A stretch of 61,038 bases of DNA, taken from NCBI GenBank assembly GCA_934177485.1, contig CAKPPF010000006.1:1-61038 (forward strand), given 5' to 3'. Position 1 is the first letter of the stretch; the number at the start of each line of letters is the position of its first letter. Shown here in pieces: positions 60,950 through 61,038 of this stretch. This stretch comes from an uncultured Clostridia bacterium. GTDB taxonomy: Bacteria; Bacillota; Clostridia; TANB77; CAG-508. The notes under the pieces were generated by a model. That model made no database searches. It worked only from the letters and a program-made list of their open reading frames with translations, and was not told the origin of the DNA. The translations under genes and the position numbers were made by a program.

Positions 60950-61038
60950 ATGGACAATGGAGTAGTTAGAAAAAATAATGATATAATATTTTATACAACT
61001 GATGATGGACAAATTAAAATAGAAGTTCGACTTGAAGA
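60950..61038 (+). CDS. RhuM family protein, N-terminus (partial)
   Basis: ATG at 60950 follows GGAGGAGG. The first 29 codons (with a DDGQIKIEVRLEE segment) match the start of RhuM-type proteins and the adjacent pseudogene lacks this part, suggesting a tandem relative. The gene runs out of the window. Confidence 0.65.
   Translation, partial: MDNGVVRKNNDIIFYTTDDGQIKIEVRLE

Overview
The window is strongly AT-rich and uses TAA, TAG and TGA as stops, with strong AGGAGG-type ribosome binding sites. Its gene content (T-box controlled valS and thrS, a spoIIIAA remnant beside efp, a CD1247-type zinc-ribbon protein, rpoZ/gmk/yicC, tmRNA) points to a low-GC Firmicute, most likely an uncultured gut-type member of the Clostridia. 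This is inference from gene content; no database search was run. Almost everything reads on the + strand.

Layout. 1-3400: an accessory edge with a probable immunity protein whose 3' end has been rewritten by a REP-like repeat, a Y1/REP-associated transposase between perfect 29-bp inverted repeats, three minus-strand genes (one frameshifted) and tRNA-Gly(TCC). 3451-9871: one operon coding a substrate-binding+VWA protein, XpaC (frameshifted), a second anchored binding protein, TelA and a CbxX-type AAA+ ATPase. This looks like an envelope stress complex, not a transporter, because no permease is present. 9941-19500: recG, T-box/valS, T-box/thrS and recN with a LexA-like box. 19624-25765: an arsenic-efflux-type permease, a heterodimeric multidrug ABC exporter and two small membrane proteins. 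25834-29968: a polar amino-acid ABC importer behind a leader peptide with two His codons, then a solitary trpB behind a classical Trp attenuator and a second Trp-containing short ORF. 30273-33664: yebC, broken spoIIIAA, efp, a zinc-ribbon protein and a broken M23 peptidase. 33741-36479: tRNA-Trp, ssrA (tmRNA), an ORF6N+PLD-like gene just downstream of ssrA, and an unknown anchored protein. 36658-46095: housekeeping genes (aspS, greA, RNHCP protein, glmM, rsmE, yicC, rpoZ, gmk). 46283-48910: an MgtA-like P-type ATPase. 48946-60109: ruvB followed with almost no gaps by a glycosylation locus (GtrII, rfbF, rfbG, rfbH, GtrA, a YerE-like TPP enzyme, an SDR, GtrB) and a QueH-GNAT fusion. 60575-61038: a RhuM pseudogene with three stops followed by the start of an intact RhuM-like copy.

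How genes may work together. The glycosylation locus can be read as one pathway: RfbF makes CDP-glucose, RfbG and RfbH turn it into a CDP-4-keto-3,6-dideoxy sugar, the TPP enzyme could add a two-carbon branch from pyruvate (yersiniose-type chemistry), and the SDR could reduce it. A GtrB/GtrA/GtrII set would load a sugar on undecaprenyl phosphate, flip it and attach it outside the membrane.

The most unusual sequence-level observation is that reading all the intact genes I found no in-frame CGG codon, yet CGG is the zero-frame codon exactly at the +1 shift point of three otherwise well-preserved but frameshifted genes (xpaC, spoIIIAA, M23 peptidase). This may mean CGG-linked +1 frameshifting, or a coincidence of decay or sequencing error. 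A second theme is reused non-coding modules: a near-identical 52-bp promoter-like repeat, a terminator-palindrome-extended -10 cassette, and a leader motif that recurs in front of four genes.
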